Of a stretch of DNA of 64,000 bases, positions 60,700 through 64,000 are shown piece by piece; the stretch's first letter is position 1, and the number at the start of each line of letters is the position of its first letter. The translations under genes and the position numbers were made by a program. Source of the DNA: Stenopsyche tienmushanensis (lineage: Eukaryota > Arthropoda > Insecta > Trichoptera > Stenopsychidae); assembly GCA_008973525.1 (NCBI GenBank), contig WACJ01000060.1, forward strand, positions 558,001 to 622,000, read 5' to 3'. The notes under the pieces are model-generated. The model saw nothing but the letters and a program-made list of their open reading frames with translations, had not been told where the DNA came from and did no database searches.

Positions 60700-62908
60700 T
60701 AAATTTCATATTTTGCTAAAGAAAATCTAGAGGGTCTTGCTAGAGAAGGCCGCTGAGCATATTAACAGATATCACGAAAATTTTAGAAACGTTAATTTCT
60801 TTAAATTAGAACTTACCAAACAGTTAAACTGCTAGAAGATCTCAAGATCTAACCATATTTTGAAGTAGGGCTCGCCAGCCACACTACACTATTTATTCAT
60901 CAGAAGATGCACTTGCACTGTAACGAATAACTACTGACAGTTACTACGTTAAAATCAAAAGTGGAAGGTCGATAAAGTCGTTTTAAAAGAAAGCTTTATT
61001 AATAAATATGCATAGTATTTATTAAATTCATATTTTTCCCCTTGTTGTGAAGATAATTTAACATCGATTGATTTTTTTTACAAATTTTATGTTTGTTAAT
61101 GATACGAATCACGCACATAATTATGTGGTTATACCGGGTTTCTTATCATTTTTATTTTATTAAAATATCCCCAAAAAATAATTAGCACTCAATCTGGTTA
61201 TTTCTTCCATTCTCTAATAATGATTTAATTATATTTCAACTCGAGGGTAATATAATACGCGAAAACGCATTACTGTCATCATCGATGTCGTTTCATGGAT
61301 CGTCAATGCGAATTGCATAAAATACCGGTCTTGTTCCATTCTGATTTACGGCGAAAGATAAATCAGTATAAACTTGAAGATCGAATACGACCGACGAAAG
61401 TATAATTATATCACACAAATCACTGCGCTATTATAGATATACATATCATTGTGCATTTTAATACATATTGATTTGCATCGAAACGTGTTTATTTATTGAT
61501 ATAGATGCATATAAAAAAAAATGTTAAAAGTCTTAAGTGGTGACAAATATCCGTTTGGATGACAATTAAAATTCTTCACCACCACTAATCACTACCTGTA
61601 GAATATGAACAGTGGAAAAAAAACCGCAAATCAAATCCGTTTTGCATATTGACCGCCTAAAAAAACGGCGGTATTCAAATTTTAGAAGTAAAATAATAAA
61701 CACATTAATTATGTATATGACTCAAATGATGGACACATTGAACAATAATACAAAAATGTTTATTTTAACGACGTTAATTTTTTACAGTAAAAAAATATTC
61801 AGTGACAACTAATTTCACAGTCAAATTCTGTGATAACGACTAATTTACAACCCAAACACCCGCATTCAATGATTCGATATCTCCCCATCGCATCTATGAA
61901 ATATGAAGCGAATCCGTATTACATAATCATTCAAATGAGCTGCCGATAAAATAACGGCACCCAATCCAATAACGCCTATTTAAAATTAAATATTACGATT
62001 GTAAACATATTCGAATGTCACGATTTCATGTCGTACATGTAATTTCGTGTGTGATTAATATAAAAAAGGTCGATTTCGGTTGGTAGACGGTATGGTTTGT
62101 CAATTCTGCAGGGGGTGATCTCGCCGTTTTTCTTACGACCGATTCTTTCATCTAGTCGGACACCGACCGCGAGCCGATTAACGAAGCACACCGCTGTTCT
62201 ATTGGCGTCATTCTTCGTGGTAGGGTGACCAATCGTGCCAATTAAAAAAACAGGACGCATATTAAAATACAAACAAAAAATCGCTTACCAAATTTGGGAC
62301 AACCAAGGCGATCAATCGTTCACTAACCTGCAAACAAAATAAATTTATATTAATTTATGTAAAAAGGACAAAAAACGTTGAACAAAATGCACAACACCTA
62401 TATGGAAAAGGTTATAATTAATAGTATTTAGGACAATAAATCATTGTCATATGCGATTTTGAAAGGAGCCCCCATTGTATAATGGACAATGGGGAGGACA
62501 GATGTAACATAGGTGAAAATGTCATTTTGAGTGGACATTATTTATTTTCATTTGTAGTCTCCATTTAAAGAATTGTAAAAATGTACATACACTATTATAC
62601 TCTCTGACATTTGATTAAAACAATCTTATATATTTGGAAATAAATTTTCACAATGATTTAGCAGTCGTATTAAGATGCAATATTCATCATTAATGTACAA
62701 ATTTGAGCGTTTTTTGACAATAGTGTTACATGTTTTTAAAAAATAACTTAAAATAAGAAGATCCTTGAATTAAAAATGATAATACACAATAAATCTACAT
62801 TAAAGTGGATGGAAGGATCCTTGGGATTAGGAAAGCATATTAGAAAAATATAAAGTAAAAGTATATGGCTAGTTTCATAAACATAAATTTCCATTATTAC
62901 AATGCATA
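60700..62908. other. noncoding; GC-richer patches 61,230-61,420 and 61,830-62,260
   Basis: No gene recognised. GTAGGGTGACCAATCGTGCC at 62,219-62,238, followed by CAGGACGC, resembles a terminal motif seen in some dispersed repeats but cannot be assigned. A hairpin lies at 62,470-62,494. Confidence 0.4.
62470..62494. repeat. 9-bp stem hairpin
   Basis: CCCCATTGT, a 7-base loop, then ACAATGGGG. It is isolated with no T-run or coding context, and could be the tip of a MITE. Confidence 0.7.
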
Positions 62909-62912
62909 TATA

Positions 62913-63170
62913 AGATGTACCCATAAAGATTATCGTTTTTTTAATGAAAGATTCGAATGCTCATATTTTATTTTTAACATGTTATTACAAAATGTAATTT
63001 CCATCGTTATGTATAATCTCTCTCCACTTATCTGTTAACATTTTAATGCCTGTCATATCACGAGCTTTGAACGAAATTGTTCTAAAAGTCCATTTTTGAC
63101 CTCATCGTTTGTTTTGTAATTGTTTCCATCCAAATAATGCAATCCAACGGAGCGATGTCTGGAGAATAAA
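62913..63170 (-). mobile_element. mariner 3' end with transposase C-terminus
   Basis: Read on the minus strand, a transposase C-terminus ends at a TAA at 62,985-62,987. LHYLDGNNYKTNDEVKNGLL then EQFRSK, a frameshift, and ARDMTGIKMLTDKWREIIHN then DGNYIL lead to the stop. These match the mariner end (YLDGK.F.TNEDVKNAL..FF.SK...FY..GI.KL..RW..VI..+GNY). The outer end at about 62,913 reads GATGTACCCATAAAGATTAT after TA, the expected form of a mariner terminal repeat (the GT-CCCATAA core resembles the 23.4-kb copy, the rest differs). The catalytic domain upstream (above 63,170) is missing or unreadable and no 5' terminal repeat was found. It is another separate mariner lineage in this window. Confidence 0.75.
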
Positions 63171-64000
63171 AAGGATGTCAAATTGTCTTCCAGAAAATCA
63201 GGGTAAACCTGGATCGAGACGATCAATCAGAAATATTAATATTTCCAATCTCACAATTAGTCACTATACCAATACTTGGTCAATGTCTAAGTGCAACCAA
63301 TTCCCAAAAACGGGTAACCAATAAAACGGAAAACATTTTGGGTTCTACTCATATTATTCCAATATATAGTGCATCTAAAAATGATGAGACCTGAATTATA
63401 CAAGAATCCATGAACCAATTTACTATGACGAAATAACAGACGTTATAAAGATCTAAAAAAATGCTATGGTTTTTATTTCTGAAACATAATATTCTGAATT
63501 TATACTTAACAAGGAAATTTTTGTTTGGAATCATTTTTAATTAGCGATTTTTAAAAATATGAAAATTTGTCAAGGGTTTTGAGCTATCAAATCTATCCTA
63601 AGCTTGAAAATTATTTTAATTGATAATTAAACATTTTTTTAGTAATATTTTAAGGATACGAAATGGCTATATATTTTGCAACCTATATAGCATGGGCTTT
63701 TTATAAATTTATTATCATTATTATATCAATCACGTATCATTTAGTATTCAGATGAAATACAATTTCATGATGTCGGCTGGAAAGATGTTTCCTTTTTTAG
63801 TATTCAAACGATTAAGCCGACATATTCTAGTTTTTCACCCTACAACGCTATTTTTGGATTTCTGCCTTAAGAAGGTACATTGATGTGAATAAGGCCAGCA
63901 AATCGATCATTTGCAATAATTATCAATATCATATATAAGTTTGGCGGTAGCGGGCTTTTAGGGGGCGAATAATACTTTAACATGATAGATCAACGCATCG
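63171..64000. other. AT-rich noncoding end of window
   Basis: No gene recognised. A 9-bp inverted pair, ATGTCGGCT at 63,770-63,778 and AGCCGACAT at 63,815-63,823, is the only structure noticed. Confidence 0.5.

Noticed and set aside
60372..60702. Several 60-105-codon frames on both strands
   Set aside because: They run through the A17 and G14 homopolymers of the LINE 3' region and are artefacts of low-complexity sequence.
1..64000. Bacterial genes, operons or CRISPR arrays
   Set aside because: No regularly spaced repeats, no ribosome-binding-site-led long frames, and all identifiable elements are animal transposons.

Overview
This is eukaryotic, AT-rich (about two thirds by eye) nuclear DNA, most likely from an arthropod and probably an insect. 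It contains no operons, ribosome-binding-site-led genes or long bacterial-style reading frames. It does contain decayed animal transposons (mariner, Tigger/pogo, hAT, a piggyBac-like end), a tRNA-derived SINE with target-site duplications, and an R1-clade-like LINE of a kind common in arthropods. No species can be named from the sequence alone.

The window reads as a gene desert or a set of very large introns. I found no complete host protein-coding gene. The best host-coding candidate is one isolated 220-bp exon on the minus strand at 38,892-39,111. It has a polypyrimidine tract, an AG acceptor, coding-like composition and a CAG|GTAAAA donor, and encodes a hydrophobic segment followed by a basic tail. 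Weaker candidates are a signal-peptide-like mini-frame at 22,547-22,648 (-), a GC-rich open frame at 11,561-12,079 (+) and an unrecognised 130-codon frame at 25,326-25,718 (-).

Layout of the mobile fraction: mariner relic (1.2-1.5 kb); second mariner (3.08-3.8 kb); dispersed repeat A (10.0-10.3 kb, inverted copy at 21.4-21.7 kb, fragment at 26.4 kb); SINE (11.1-11.3 kb); hAT remnant (16.7-17.4 kb); piggyBac-like 3' end (18.6-18.9 kb); TTTTTTATGCG-ended MITEs (20.6, 21.3, 26.7-27.6 kb); dispersed repeat B (20.9 and 56.9 kb); internally deleted mariner with both inverted ends (23.4-23.9 kb); a foldback element of about 350 bp (27.6-27.9 kb); near full-length but dead Tigger (30.0-31.6 kb); deleted hAT with a perfect 8-bp target duplication (36.5-37.1 kb); mariner relic (53.1-53.5 kb); LINE with a tandemly duplicated 3' end (59.3-60.7 kb); mariner 3' end (62.9-63.2 kb).

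Between these lie very AT-rich stretches alternating with GC-richer, higher-complexity islands of 0.3-1 kb that lack coding signal. That pattern fits conserved noncoding regulatory DNA around a developmental gene, but conservation cannot be tested here. No element looks capable of moving, since every transposase or reverse transcriptase frame is broken. I found no CRISPR array, functional tRNA or rRNA. The previously undescribed items most worth checking are repeats A and B, the TTTTTTATGCG MITE family, the foldback element and the isolated exon.
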